Assembly: GCF_010093535.1 (NCBI RefSeq)
Contig: NW_022985226.1
Span: 172,244-236,243 of the forward strand
Length of the DNA stretch: 64,000 nt
Direction of reading: 5' to 3'
Source of the DNA: Lindgomyces ingoldianus
Lineage: Eukaryota > Ascomycota > Dothideomycetes > Pleosporales > Lindgomycetaceae
Under the pieces are notes generated by a model that had not been told where the DNA came from, made no database searches, and was given only the letters and a program-made list of their open reading frames with translations. Every line of letters begins with the position of its first letter. The stretch's first letter is position 1. Below, piece after piece: positions 1 through 12,814 of this stretch. The position numbers and the translations under genes were made by a program.

Positions 1-739
1 TTTATAGTAGCTTATATAGTCTTATTACACACTTATAGATTAATCCTACCTAACAGCATAAAGATACACCCTGTGTTCCATGTATTGTTGCTGCGCTAAG
101 TAGCCTCTAAATCTAACTATCTACCTAGACAGCTAAACTTACTACTTAAACCTGTTATTATAAATAACAAACTAAAATATGTTGTAGAAGATGTTAAATA
201 GATCTAGTTTAATAAAAAAAAACATATCTATAAATACTTTATAAAATAGACTAGATATAACAAACTGTTATAAGAACCTGCAGAAGCTCTGTAAGAGAAC
301 TCTGCAGTAACTTAATTCTACGCTTAATACTTATCTAAACTAAACCTGTACTCTAATAAAGACAACTTAATGCTAGAACTACTAATGTAAAGAATTCCCT
401 TCTTAATAAGGGGGGGGGGTACTGTTACAGTATCCTCCCTAGATTCTAGACATAACTGTATTAGACATGTACTAGAGTATTATTAGTGCACGTCTAACAT
501 AAACATAACATAACATAGACATAAACTTAAGCATAAACTACTTTAACACTAACTAAACCTAAAACAGGCTTAATTTATACCTAAAGTGCTTAGACTTCTA
601 AGCTAAGTATTTAATTGCTAATTTCCTTTTAAACTTTCTTGTTCCTCACACAACATCTTGTACCTACTATAATACCTCACGTAGTAATTAAACTAGACCT
701 CCGTGAAGCTCTATAACCTTACTCGTGCACAATCGTGAC
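1..739. other. AT-rich sequence, no gene recognised
   Basis: I see no coding signal and no recognisable transposon end here, apart from a run of ten G at 410-419. The right side merges into the partial Fot1-like element that follows, and that element's left end could lie here unrecognised. Confidence 0.6.
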
Positions 740-1998
740 AACATAACTAAATGTTAAGAGCTATTTTAACTTATTTTAAGTTAAATAAGACTAAACTAGT
801 GCTATAAAACCCTTCTTAGATATTACTAGAAGTAATTACTATATTATAGGTGTGTATAAAGCATAGTAGAAACTTAAGTTTTATAATATAAGTAATTTAG
901 TTACATATAAGATCTTTAGCTTAGCGCCTATACACCTTTTTTAAAAGGGTAAAACAACCTATATTAAAAGGCTATAAAAGGTGCAATAAGTATAAAGGTA
1001 TATAAATAGTAATAATTTTATATTTTTTATAGTACTACTAGAAATTAAGTAAGTTATAGCTTTTATAGCTATTAATAATAAAAAGCTACTAAGTGCTTAT
1101 AACTTTTTTTTTATATGCTTATTAAAGTGCTTTAACTACTGCAGCCTAAGCTTATTTATTATCTAGCTATTTTTAGAGACTATAATAACCTAGTTCTAAA
1201 GCAGATTTTTCTTTTTATACTAAGCAGAAAAGTAATAGCAGCTTTTAAAAATAATAACAAGTAAAATAGCCTACTTTATTATATTAATGCTTTATATAAC
1301 TATTATCTACTTTTTATTACTTTACTGTATTACCTTTAGCTGTTCTTATTTTTCTAAAGCTATAATAACTACTCTAGTTAATATCTAGCCTATTATAAAG
1401 CTTAACTTATTAAAGTTATATGTGTCTTTATTCTAAATACTATACTTAGCTTTTATATTAGCTACTAGGCAAAACTAGCTTTAGATAACCTTTAGATCTT
1501 TATAAAATAGTTTTTTATAATTATACTTATAATTAAACTTTATTATAAACTTAAGGCAGTACTTAACTTATATACTAGGCTAGTTTAAGCTAACCTAGCC
1601 TAGATTACACTCTGCGTGTAAGGAATTAGCTATATTAGCTATAGCTGTAAGCTTAAAAGAAAATCTATGTGTAATAAGCTTAAGTATATACTTAATAACT
1701 ACTTTTTTTTTAAGCTTAGTTAGATTTCTTAATTTAGGCTAGCATTCTACTTATAAAGGCTGTCTAGCGCGTTAATTACTTAGTGTTATGTAAAAAACAT
1801 TATAAATAGCTGTAGTGTGTTATAAGAAAAGTTTTAAGGCTTATTTAAAAGCCTAAAAAGTAAGCTATATCTAATATTCTTTAGAAGATTTAATCTAGTG
1901 TTATTGTTAAGGCATTATGTAGATAGGTAGAGTTTAGTAGAGGCTTAGCAAAAGTAGCCGGCTAACCTGTGTGGCCGGCTAACCTGTTAGGTACGTTA
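740..1998 (-). mobile_element. Partial Fot1/pogo-like transposon with a variant terminus
   Basis: From about 780 to 1,960 the sequence parallels the right two thirds of the complete Fot1-like copy at 10,947-12,814, with RIP differences. The right end keeps the same outer bases (ending GTACGTTA) and the same inner 'gcttagcaaaagtag' motif. The repeats between them differ: a doubled GGCTAACCTGT-type motif (1,960-1,987) replaces the doubled GCAACT-type motif of the other copies. This suggests a sister subfamily rather than the same element. I could not find the left end, so the start is approximate. By analogy the transposase relic would read on the minus strand. Confidence 0.6.
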
Positions 1999-2092
1999 AG
2001 ACTTTTTAGCACTTAGCTATATATTTAAAAAGAAGTTTATATAATTGCTAAAAAATAAAAAAGTTATACTATAGCTAGATAATAAAAGTACC

Positions 2093-2497
2093 TGTTGCGT
2101 TTGCTAAAAGGTTAACCGTCTAGCTAGCACAGCAGAAGAACATATATAGACAGATAGCTGTATGCGACACATACCCCAGCTCGAACTGTGGAACAAGAGA
2201 GGTGAAACACCTTAACACACCCTCCTATCCTTAGCAACAGAACTTAGAGACAGATCTAAATACGAGGTAGCCTCTGTAATAGGCGCACTGCCTAAATGCT
2301 CTTTGCTAAGCGTAGGAATTAAACACACAGTGCTTAGGGATAACGCAATCCTATTAGTAGAGCAGGGGTGTAAAAATTTATAAGCGCTATCTACACTACG
2401 CTGTGAACTAGGCTTATAACTGTTGCGCCTGCTAAAAGGTTAACCTTCTAGCTAGCACAGCAGAAGGATATATATAGACAGATAGCTGTATACAACA
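2093..2497. mobile_element. Miniature LTR-type element with 77-bp terminal repeats
   Basis: Two 77-bp direct repeats, 2,093-2,169 and 2,421-2,497, bound a 251-bp interior. Both begin TGTTGCG and end in a CGACA/CAACA-type terminus, giving the TG...CA ends of LTRs. The element is flanked by GTACC on the left and GTAGC on the right, a probable 5-bp target duplication with one mismatch. A third 77-bp copy stands alone at 17,719-17,795. This architecture fits a terminal-repeat retrotransposon in miniature (TRIM). I see no convincing primer-binding site or polypurine tract and no coding capacity. Its mobility would depend on another element, by analogy with known TRIMs. Confidence 0.65.
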
Positions 2498-2771
2498 GTA
2501 GCTAAGCCTAAAAACTATATAATATAGTATAAAAAAAAAGAATTACGCTTAAACAGCTTTCTATATAACTTTTATTAATATATAAAGCTTTGCATAGAAG
2601 TAGGCTAAACATAATGCTTCTAATAACACTAAAAGTACTAGCATTACTTACTTATACACTTTAGCTAGCACTATACTAATTACTGTATAAATAATACATG
2701 CTACTCTATCTAACGCCTACTCTACACCCTTAATTGTACACACTACTGCCTGCTGCAGTGTATGCACTACT
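2498..2771. other. AT-rich spacer, nothing recognised
   Basis: This is a short degraded stretch between the miniature LTR element and the solo LTR. It has no coding or repeat signal that I can name. Confidence 0.5.
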
Positions 2772-3062
2772 TGTAACGGCACAGGCAAGACAATGGGTCT
2801 GAATGCGGTAGGAGTCCACTTAGAGGCATATGGGAGTGCGTGGGGACTTAATAACCTGGGAAATCTAATTAACACCTATCGGCCTTGTACAGAGGATATC
2901 AGAAAATTACTAAGCTAGCGAAGAGGAGAGGTGCAAATAAATACATAAGGGAATAGAGGTAACAGCAGAGGACAGGGTTAAGTTATTGTCAGAGCCAATA
3001 CAGGGACCTATCAGATAGGTTCTAAGCAACCTGAGATGGGACAATTCCTAAGAATTGTTACA
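2772..3062. mobile_element. Solo LTR (291 bp), heavily RIP-mutated copy
   Basis: The segment starts TGTAACGGC and ends TTGTTACA, has TG...CA termini, and lies between CTACT and CTACC, a probable 5-bp target duplication with one mismatch. It matches the 289-bp solo LTR at 14,526-14,814 in inverted orientation over its whole length. It carries many more C-to-T/G-to-A changes than that copy, so it appears older or more exposed to RIP. No internal retrotransposon region is attached, so it is a recombination remnant of an LTR retrotransposon. Confidence 0.75.
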
Positions 3063-3219
3063 CTACCCTCCCTTCTGTAGGCTGATAGTCTTTATCTGTA
3101 GTTTTAGCAGTATTTAGAACTAATTTAGAACTAATTTAGAACAGGATATAACAGAGTCTAACCTTCTCACAAAAAATTCCTATTACTAAAAAAAATAGAC
3201 TAAAAACCTAATACCTATA

Positions 3220-5089
3220 TAACGTACTTCACAGGCGAGTTGCTTACACACCTAAGTTGCTTACTTTTACTAAGACCCTACTACACTACTCTTTTTACAC
3301 TAATGCATTTCTAACAACACTACTTAAATGTGTTAAAAGAATATTAAATGCAGTTTACACTTTAAGCTTTTAAATAACATGTAATACTTTTTAAGTAATA
3401 TACTATAGCTATTTATAAAGTTTTTTAAAAGATAATTAGTAACTAACATACTAAATAACTTTTTTAAGCTAATTATACAGCTAACTTATAAAAGCTAGAT
3501 AATAATAAAAAGTAGGTAATTATTTAGCACATACTTAAGCTAAATGTGTAAGGATTTTCTCTCTAGCTAGTAGCTATAGCTAATATAGCTAATTCTTTAC
3601 ACACTAAGCATAATATAAGCTATGTTAGCATAAACTAGCTTAATATATTTATTAAGTATTACCTAAAGCTTAAAGTAAAGTTTAAGTATAATTATAACTA
3701 TAAAAAAGCTTTTTATAAAAGTTTTATAGTAATTTAAAGCTAGTTTAACTTTGTAAAAAATATTAAAGTAAAGTATAGCATCTAAAATAATAACATATAT
3801 AACTTTAGTAAAATAAAGTTTATAATAGGCTAAATATCTACTAAAGTAGTTATTATAAGTTTAGAGAAATAAGAATAGCTAAACACAGTCTAGCTAGGTA
3901 ATTAGAAGTAGATAACAGCTATTTAAGCTATTAATACTAAAAAGTAAGTTATTTTACTTTTTATTATTTTTTAAAGTAGTAACTACTTTTTAAACTAGTA
4001 TAAAAAGAAAAATCTACTTTAAAATTAAGTTATTATAATTTTTAAGTATAGCTAGACTACTAATTAGCTTAGTCTAGACTAGTTAAAGCACTTTAACACG
4101 CATATAAAGAAATGTACTATTAGTAGCTACTATCTTTTAGTTATTAACAGCTATAAAAGCTATAACTTACTTTATTTTTAATAATACTATAAAAATAATA
4201 AAATTATTACTATTTATATACTTTCTTACTTATTACACTTTTTATAGCTACTTAATGTAGGTTGTTTTACTCTTTTAAAAAAAGTGTATAAGTGCTAAGC
4301 TAAAACTCTTATATATAACTAAATTACTTATATTATAAATATAAAGTTTTTACTATGCTTTAAAGTAGCTTATAATGCTATAATTACTTTTAGTAATATT
4401 TAAAAAAAGTTTTAAAGCACTAAATTAGTTTTTTTTAACCTATAATAAGTTATAATAAGCCTTAATGTAAAGTTACACACTTTATTACTACTACTACTTA
4501 TATATAATAAGCTTTAGTAGTTATAAACTCTAAGTAAAACTTTAAAACTTAAGTTATAATTAATACTTATAAAAATAAAAATTTAAAAGTATATAAATAG
4601 TTTACTAACTTTTATAGTTAAAGTGTTTAAAAAAGTTTTAAAAAAGGTAGTAATAATTACACATAAGCTAGTATTAGTATAATAAGAAATTACTAAGCTT
4701 TAAGTAGCTAATAAAGTTACTATATAACATAAATTACATAAAAAAAAGTAGATTAAAGTAAAAAAAACTTTAATAATTTAAAAAAGCTTACACTTAATAG
4801 TTTTAAAAAAGTTTTAGGCGTATAGTAATAAGATAAAGATAAAGAAGCAGGTGTAAGCTAAAGTAGGTAAGCTATTCTAAAGGCGCTACAGACAGTGTAA
4901 TTAGACTAGGCATAACACGCAAATGTGTAAGTAAGAAGTAGAAGTAGTATCTAAATAATATTCTAGGCTGTACTATACTATATAGTGCTAGAGCGGGTTG
5001 TTATAGGCTATAATAGAGTTTGTTAGGGTAGGGTCTTAGCAAAAGTAAGCAACTTAGGTGTGTAAGCAACTCGCCTGTGAAGTATGTTA
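3220..5089 (+). mobile_element. Fot1/pogo-type DNA transposon, copy A, RIP-inactivated
   Basis: The 1,870-bp unit is bounded by TAACGTACTTC and its inverse. Each terminal inverted repeat contains an internally doubled AGTTGCTNAC-type motif followed by an 'aagaccc' motif. It is the reverse-orientation counterpart of the 10,947-12,814 copy. On the plus strand, around 4,110-4,330, a stop-ridden frame still resembles the conserved DDE core of pogo/Fot1 transposases (the DGHxSH region and the hydrophobic PHxSHxLQPLD region), and about 4,620-4,780 resembles their basic C-terminus. The TA at each edge fits the TA target of the Tc1/mariner superfamily. Many stops make it non-autonomous. Confidence 0.8.
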
Positions 5090-7079
5090 ATACCTTTGTT
5101 ATAATGTTTTTGTTTAGTAGTGCCTAGCAGTGTAGTTGTTGTTAATATAGTAAATTTGTTATTTATAGTAACAAGTGTTTACTTGCTTTACTTATATAGT
5201 CTAGTTAGTATTATTAATCTCTTTTTTAGCTATTATTAAATTCTTTACTATATAGGTATTGTTATGCACTTAACATTTTATAGCTTAGTCTGTTAACTAA
5301 TATAGTGTTAATAAAATTTACTATGCTGCTCTGCCTCTCTTCTAGAGTCTCTTTAGAGGCCTTTTAAGTTATCTACTTTTAGGCTGCTTACGCCTTTGCT
5401 TATAGCTAGCAGGTTAAGTTCTTCTATTAGTCTTTTAAATTAAAGAAATATAAATATTACACTTTACATAATAAGAAATGTAATTTTATACAGCTATAGT
5501 CTAATACTGCTAGGTTATAGGTTACTAATACGCGCATAGGTTTTTTTATATTACAAGAAGAAGTTTTTAGTCCTGTAGAGCTATCCTAAGCTATAGGCAG
5601 CAGCCTAAAATATAAGAAGTAAAGAGGATAAAAAAGTAGCTTTTAAGGCTGTTTTAAAGTTTGCTTAAAGTGTAGCGTAGGTAGCGCAGGTTATGAAGAG
5701 TTAAGAAGCTAGTCTTCCTACAGCTAGTGTCTAGGTGGCCTTGTTCTACTAGAATACTAAGCTACTCTGTTAGGTTTTAGCCCTAGAGGCTCTAGTGTCT
5801 AACCTTTAGGCAGACATTATAGCACTCTGTTACAATCCTTGCTCCGTTGAAATAGTATTTTACGGGAGCACTACAGCCTTACAATAAGAGGGGGACAGAG
5901 AGAAGGACTTAGCTTGATTAGGTGTACAGTCTGTTAAGCAGAGTAAGGGTATAGCGTGAGAGAGAAAGGCAGGTTGTAGTTTAACCCTAGAAGCTGTATA
6001 GGTAGCTAGTAAACTAATCCACTGTGGGATAGAATAGAAGGTATATGTGTTGCAAAATATACAAGGCAGCTAGACCTTTATTAGAAAGGTGTCTATGCCT
6101 CTTAGTCTATTATGTATGTAAAGACTAAACAGTAATCACAGCCTTCTAGCTATAGTTGTGATTAAAACTATATACAAAGGTTTGCATGCAGTGCATGCTC
6201 TGCGCGTGCTGCGCGCACTGCGCGCATGGCGCGCGATTGTAGCCCCCTTATTAGACAATGCATTCCTCTATACATCTGTCTAATAGCTAGAGCTATTCCT
6301 CTTCTGTCTTATTACATAACTAATTTAGGACAGGGTTAAGAACCTTCTATCCTTAATTATTTAAACTATAGGGCACTACTAATTAGTTACTTACAGTCTA
6401 ATTATAGGTTATAACACGCAGCGTCTTCTTCTAGTTAGCGTCCTTACTGTTATGCTTATACTATTTTAAGTATTAGAATTTTTTTTTATTTAGTAGATAC
6501 TCTTCTGCAAAGGTCCCTTTGTTCTTTATCTATTTTAACTACGCCCCGTTAGCGTTCCTCCGCCGCCTAGCGTCGCCCGCGCACCGTCGCCTGTTTTAAT
6601 CCTCTGCAATATTTAAAGATGTGTCTCTATAGACTATGTTGTTTAAGCAGTTTATCTTGTGTAATAACCTTATTATTTAATAACTGCGTAGAGTGCTTAA
6701 AAAAGACAAGTTGTTGTAATGCTTTTATTTCTAATACAGCCTAGAATTAATTAAAGAGGGAGTAAACGCGTTTATTTAAGAAATTAAAAGCAGCCTAGGA
6801 GAAGAAAATGCAAAAAAAGAAAAAGTTTTTAAAGAGGTAAAAAAAGTCTCTTACGCAGCTTAAGTCTTTTATTACTTACTAAAAGCAAGTGTAAAAGCAG
6901 CTAAAGTTGCTAGCAGATTAAAGGGTAAAGTATTTAAAAAGAGACTTTTCAACTTTAAATAAACTAGAAGCGCTTAAGGCTAAGGCTACTAGCCTTCCTT
7001 CTCTACAACTTATGTTAAAGGGTTGCAGGTTTCCTACATTATAGCCACTTAATGCTGCTGCAGTTTTAGCTAATAATAG
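5090..7079. other. AT-rich sequence with unclassified relics
   Basis: No intact gene is present. On the plus strand, about 6,720-7,020, a stop-interrupted frame rich in Lys, Gln and Leu looks like a coiled coil of some transposon protein, but I cannot assign the family. A GC-rich alternating patch lies at 6,183-6,236 and a short CG-rich patch near 6,540-6,595; both stand out from the surroundings. Confidence 0.5.
6183..6236. repeat. GC-rich alternating purine-pyrimidine patch
   Basis: About 54 bases made of GCATGC, TGCGCG and GCGCGC-like steps, with small overlapping palindromes, sit in otherwise AT-rich DNA. Many CpA/TpG steps are unmutated here although the surroundings are RIP-converted. 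The alternating pattern could favour unusual helix forms; that is inference. A related ATGCATGCACTGCATG motif occurs near 28,666-28,681. Confidence 0.5.
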
Positions 7080-9085
7080 TGTTTTCTAGTCTAGGGAACT
7101 TTCTCTAGAGTAGTTTTAGTTAGGAGAGACTCTAGGTAGTTGTAAAGGACTAAAGAAGCTTTTAACAGATTTCTAATAGGTTCTTCAGTGCTTTTACTAG
7201 TAAACTAACTCTTCTACTTAACTAAATACTTATTTTCTTAGTAGTTTAAAAATTTTTTAACTTTATATTCTCTTTCTTCTTCTTTCTAACTAGTAGTTGC
7301 TAGTAGAATATTTTTAGAAGTAAGCTTTAGTTTAGAGACATAGAACTAGGGGTGTATTTTTATTTTCTTAGGTAGCTTAAGCTTGCATGTCCTAGAGCAG
7401 GTTTAGATAACATAGTAGGGTCTTATACGTTTCTTAGCAAGCTTCTAAGAGGGCCGCAGCGTCCTAAGGTTTTTTATGTTAAAGTAGCCATAGTTATTTA
7501 GGTGTATTTCTAGTGCTAGTTATTATTTCTTATTTACTGCTTCTTTTATAGTGTTTTAAGCTAACTATGCTTCTTTAGTTATTTTTTAGTGTAGTTTAAG
7601 AAGCTTTTATGTTTAATTTATAGCTTTTAAGGGATTAGTTAGCTATGTAGCCTTAATCTTATATCTTAGACTATACCTAAAATTAGCCTTATATAGGGTT
7701 TCTTTAGTAGTAGTTAATTCTGTTGTGTTTATAGTAAGTTAGGCTATTAGCAGCTATTCTGCCTAATTATCCTGTTTGTATGTTACGTATTTACGCAGGT
7801 ACTTTTCTACCTCTGCATTTGCTTGTTCTGTTTGTCCGTCTGTCTGCAGGTGATAGGCGGTGGAGAGCTAATAGTTAATTCCGCAATGCTATATTACAGC
7901 TGTCTAATACTTACTTATAAATAATTTATCTTTATTAGATATAATAGTTTCTAGGTAGCTATAAATTAACTATACATTTCTTTTTAGTTTATACATAAAT
8001 TTTTTAGCTGTAATGCTTTTTTCTATAGCCTATAGGTAGATAAACTTTGTAGTTTTGTTAATAGCTAGGGCAATTATATTACAGAGCCTTTTAGTGCCTA
8101 GTTTACGTAACAGGGGTAACCTAGTAATAAAGTCTATAGTTACTATGCTCTATAGTTGACTTAGCGCTGTAATTAGTTAGAGTAGTCTATAGGGCTTGTG
8201 TTGTTGTAGGTTGTTTTTGTTACATACATTGCATTCCTATAGGACCTTAGTACACAGGTGCTTTAGCTAGGGCACCTTTTATAGTATTACTTTCTTAATT
8301 TTTTTCTATAGTAATCTAATTCCTAGATGTCTAAACATAAGAGCTTTATAATATTCTTTTATTAAGTTCTTTTACCTTTGTTTAATAATTATAAAAAAGC
8401 ATAGTAATTTTTTTTATTTTAGTTCTTTATAAACTAGTTAAAAGTTTCTTTAAATATTATAAATTCTTCTAAGGTTTCCTTATCTTAGTTAAAGTAGTTA
8501 GTGCGTTAGCTAAAGGCGTTAGCCTGTTAGTTACTGCTTCCTGCTATGTGTTTAATAGTAAAGGTAAATTAAGCTAGTTCTGCTGCCTATTACACATGCA
8601 TTAGTAAGAGTTTCTTAGTTGTAAGAAAGGTAACTAAATTTACATAATTAGTAAAAATTATAAATTATTATGCTAAGCCTTAAAGTTCTACTTCTTAGTT
8701 TTAGCATACATTAACTATTGCTTTTAGTTTCTTATCTAGGATAGTATAGTTTTGTTCTAATAGTGCAAATTTTGCCAAGTAATAGGCTACTAGGTGCTAT
8801 TAACTGTTCTTATGTTTTTAGGAGAGCACTACTCCCTTAGCTCTTAGGGAGGCGTTAGTATGTACTCTAGTTTCGAGTGTAGGATTATACATCCTAAGTA
8901 CTAGGTATCTTGTTACAGCTTACTTTAGTTGTTAGAAGGCGTTCTCTATTTCTGTTGTTTATAAAAACTTTTAAGATAACCTTTTCTTTAATGTAGCGTC
9001 TATAAAAGGTAAGGCAATTCTAAAATAGTCTTTAATTATTCTTTATAAGTAATTATTATAGAAACTATTTAGTAAGAAAAGCAGT
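7080..9085 (-). mobile_element. Ty3/gypsy (chromovirus-type) retrotransposon relic 1
   Basis: Read on the minus strand with stops ignored, the order is RNase H (about 9,000-8,460, ending in a recognisable ADALSR-like motif), integrase (about 8,450-7,680, with a clear YHxQTDGQTE-like motif near 7,840-7,870), and a chromodomain-like tail (about 7,330-7,080) after an IHPVFHVS-like linker. That order and the chromodomain are typical of chromoviruses. The reverse transcriptase part is missing: homology stops at about 9,085 where unrelated sequence begins, so the copy is truncated. No LTR could be assigned. Stops in CAA/CAG-type positions are consistent with RIP. Confidence 0.75.
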
Positions 9086-10946
9086 GTAATAATTAATAAT
9101 TAAGTTATATAGCAACTGCTGCTTAGCTTACAAGTTATTAGACGCAGTAATAAACACTATAGGTGCATTCTTAACTAGATAGTTCTGCTTAATATCTTAC
9201 TAATATAACATAGGATCTAAATAAAATGTATTAAAGTAAGCCTTATGCTTTTAATTTTAGCATAGTTAATTAGCTAATTTCCTAAGAACTTATTATTAAT
9301 AGGGATACCTACATCTCTAGGTTAGAAACAAGTAAGCTTATTAAAAAAAAGACTTTTTTTAGGTACTACATTCCCCTACTTAGGATCCTTCTTTTCTGCT
9401 TACACTTCTAGGTTACTATAAGAATCTAATAGTGTATAATAGCATAACATTTAGCATCTTATATAAGCCTTAGTAAAAGTAGTAAATACCTACATATTAA
9501 CTTAGTATAACTCTAAAGTTATCTAAAATAGATAGTGTAATGTTAATTTAAAGTAAAAAAAGTTTTTAATATTAATAAATAGTTTATACTAAAAAATAAA
9601 GTTAAGAATTTATAGTTTTACTTAAAGCTTACACTTTAAGCACTTCTTCTAATTAAAATAAAGTAGGTAATCTAAATAGTAGATATTAAAAAGAGCTACT
9701 AGGTATTTAATATACTTCTACACTATGCTTTTGCCTTTTTAATAGGTATAAGTTTTAGCTTTATTACCTTTATTAGCTACTTAATTATCTTTAAGCTGCT
9801 TACTTTAAAAAAAGAAAGAAACTAGCTATAATTTAAAAAGACAATAATTAACATTAATACCTATGCAGCTATAGTGTACTAACGTAATACTAAATAAAGT
9901 ATGCAGAACTTTTTATGCACTATAATTATAAGAGCTAATACTCTTATTAAAAAGCCTTACTACAAAGAAGAGCATAAGGTTGCTAGGTTTAATATACAGT
10001 AATATCTACCCTACTATATTTTTAAAAGTCTGCGTTTATGTCTTGCCCTTTAAAGCGTACACGCCTATATAGTTAACAACGCTAGTAGTGCTAGTGCACA
10101 CTTATATGTTAGTATTTGCGCGCTATCTAAGCGCAAGTACAGGTGAATAGGCGTTAAGGCGTATATACTTTTTTTTAGTAGTAAATCTTTTATACTACTT
10201 GTCTACTAGCTTCTTAAAACTTAGACTTATTTATAAAAGCTAAAGTACATTAAATTAGTAAACTTTTATATTAATTTTTTTATTCTTTTTAAGATAATAA
10301 CTAGCTAAATAGTAATAAATATAGTACTAAGTAAGAACACTTAAAAGCTTTTTAAAGTTAAATAACATAGCTAGTGCTAGTAGTAACAGCACAGAACCCT
10401 TGTTTACTAGCTGCTGTGGATTTAGCTCTAGGTGCATTACTAATATATAACACCCCTAGTATACTGCTATGCAGGCAATATTAAAATTAGTTGCATTATT
10501 GCCTAACTTTAAATCTAGGTTTAGTACTCCTTTATAGTAGAATAAGCTATAATTATGTGTACTACCTTAGCCTTACTACTTATACTAATTCTAAAAGTTA
10601 GTTATGTTAAACTTAGAAGTTAAAACATAAGTTTTAAAAAGCTAAAATTACTTATTAAAATAATACACTATAATATAAGAATTATTTTAGATAAAATTAA
10701 AAGTAAAGTAAACACATTACTTTAAGTCTACAGCCTCCTACTCTAAAAACCTTAGCATAAAGTGTAATAAATTATGCTAATGTTAATCTATAGTAAAGAA
10801 TGTAATAAATAAAGTTAAATAGCATAGTTAGCGCACCTTATTAATTTTAGTAAACATGTAATGTAAAAGTAATAGACAGGTAATAAATAAACTATTATTT
10901 TTAACACTTTTTTTTTATACTTAATAAGATTAAATCTTATAAATGT
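9086..10946. other. AT-rich sequence with unclassified coding-like relics
   Basis: Stop-riddled frames on the plus strand, for example about 9,820-10,190, keep protein-like composition and may derive from another transposon, but I cannot name a family. No ends, terminal repeats or target duplications were found. It abuts the truncated gypsy relic on the left and Fot1 copy B on the right. Confidence 0.45.
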
Positions 10947-12814
10947 TAACGTACTTCATGGGCAAGTTGCTCACACACCTGAGTTGCTCACTTTTGCCAA
11001 GACCCCACCCTAACAAACTCTATTATGGCCCATAACAACCCGCTCTAGCACTATATAGTACAGTACAGCCTAGAATATTATTTAGATACTACTTCTGCTT
11101 CTTGCTTACACATTTGCGCGTTATGCCTAGTCTAATTGCACTATCTGCAGCGCCTTTAGGATAGCTTACTTACTTTAGCTTACACCTGCTTCTTTGCCTT
11201 CTTTCTGTTACTGCGCGCCCTAAACTCCTTTAAAGCTGTTAAGTATAGGCCTTTTTAAATTATTAAGGTCTTTTTTTCTTTAATTTACTTTTTTTATGTA
11301 ATTTATGTTATGTAGCAGCTTTATTAGCTGCTTAAAGCTTAGTAATTTCTTATTACACTAACACTAGCTTATGTGTAATTATTACTGCCCTCTTTAAGAC
11401 CTTTTTAAACACCTTAACTATAAAAGTTAGTAAACTATTTATATGCTTTTAAATTCTTATCTTTATAAGTATTAATTATAACTTAAGTTTTAAAGTATTA
11501 CTTAAATTTACAACTGCTAAAGCTTATTATATATAAGTAGTAGTAGTAATAGAGTGCATAACTTTATATTAAGGCCTATTATAACCTATTATAGGTTAAA
11601 AAGAACTAATCTAGTGCTTTAAAACTCTTCTTAGATATTACTAAAAGTAATTATAGCATTATAAGCTACTTTAAAGCATAGTAGAAACTTTATCTTTATA
11701 ATATAAGTAATTTAGTTATGTATAAGGTTTTTAGCTTAGCGTCTATACACTTTCTTTAAAGAAGTAAAACAACCTACATTAAGTAGCTATAAAAGGTGCA
11801 ATAAGTAAAAAGGCATATAAATAGTAATAATCTTATTATTCTTATAGTATTACTAGAAATAAAGTAAGTTATAGCTTTTATAGCTATTAATAACTAGCAG
11901 ACAGTAGCTGCTAATAGTATACTTTTTTATATGCGCGTTAAAGTGCTTTAACTAGTCTAGACTAAGCTAATTAGTAGTCTAGCTATACTTAGAAATTATA
12001 ATAACTTAATTTTAAAGTAAATTTTTCTTCTTATACTAGTTTAAAAAGTAGTTGCTACCCTAAAAAATAATAAAAAGTAGAATAGCCTACTTTTTAGCAT
12101 TAATGCCCTAGATAGCTGTTGTCTACTTCTAGTTGCCTAGCTAGACTACTTTTAGCTGTCTTTATCTCTCTAAACCTATAACAACTGCTCTAGTAGATAT
12201 CTAGCCTATTATAAACTCTATTTTATTAAAGTTGTATGTGTTATTATTCTAGATGCTATACTTAGCTTTAATATTCTTTATAAAGTTAAACTAGCCTTAA
12301 ATTACTATAAAAATTTTATAAAAAGCTTTTTTATAGTTATACTTACACTTAAACTTTACTTTAAGCTTTAAGTAACACTTAATAAATATATTAAGCTAGT
12401 TTATACTAACATAGCTTATATTACACTTAGTGTGTAAAGAATTAGCTATATTAGCTATAGCTACTAGCTAGAGGGGAAATCCTTACACATCTAGCTTAAG
12501 TATATGCTAAATAATTACTTACTTTTTATTATTATCTAGCTTTTATAAGTTAGCTGTATAATTAGCTTAAAAAAGTTGTTTAGTGCGTTAGTTACTTATT
12601 ATCTTTTAAGAGACTTTATAGATAGCTGCAGCACATTAGTTAAAAAGTGTTATGTTTTATTTAAAAGCTTAAAGTATAAGCTACATCTAATATTTCTTTA
12701 ACACATTTAAGTAGTGTTATTAGAAATGCATTAGTGTAAGAAGAGTAGTGTAGTAGGGTCTTAGCAAAAGTAAGCAACTTAGGTGTGTAAGCAACTCGCC
12801 TATGAAGTACGTTA
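10947..12814 (-). mobile_element. Fot1/pogo-type DNA transposon, copy B, RIP-inactivated
   Basis: This is the reference full-length copy, 1,868 bp, from TAACGTACTTC to GAAGTACGTTA. It has the same double-motif inverted termini as copies A and E. The transposase relic reads on the minus strand: an N-terminal part near the right end, a QxINAxG-like and DGHxSH-like DDE core around 12,100-11,780, and a basic C-terminal part with an EIxxLQAANKAA-like stretch near 11,350. These are the hallmarks of pogo/Fot1 transposases within Tc1/mariner. Multiple stops from CAA/CAG conversion make the gene dead. The right 620 bp or so is the parent sequence of the 1,104-bp fold-back elements. Confidence 0.82.
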
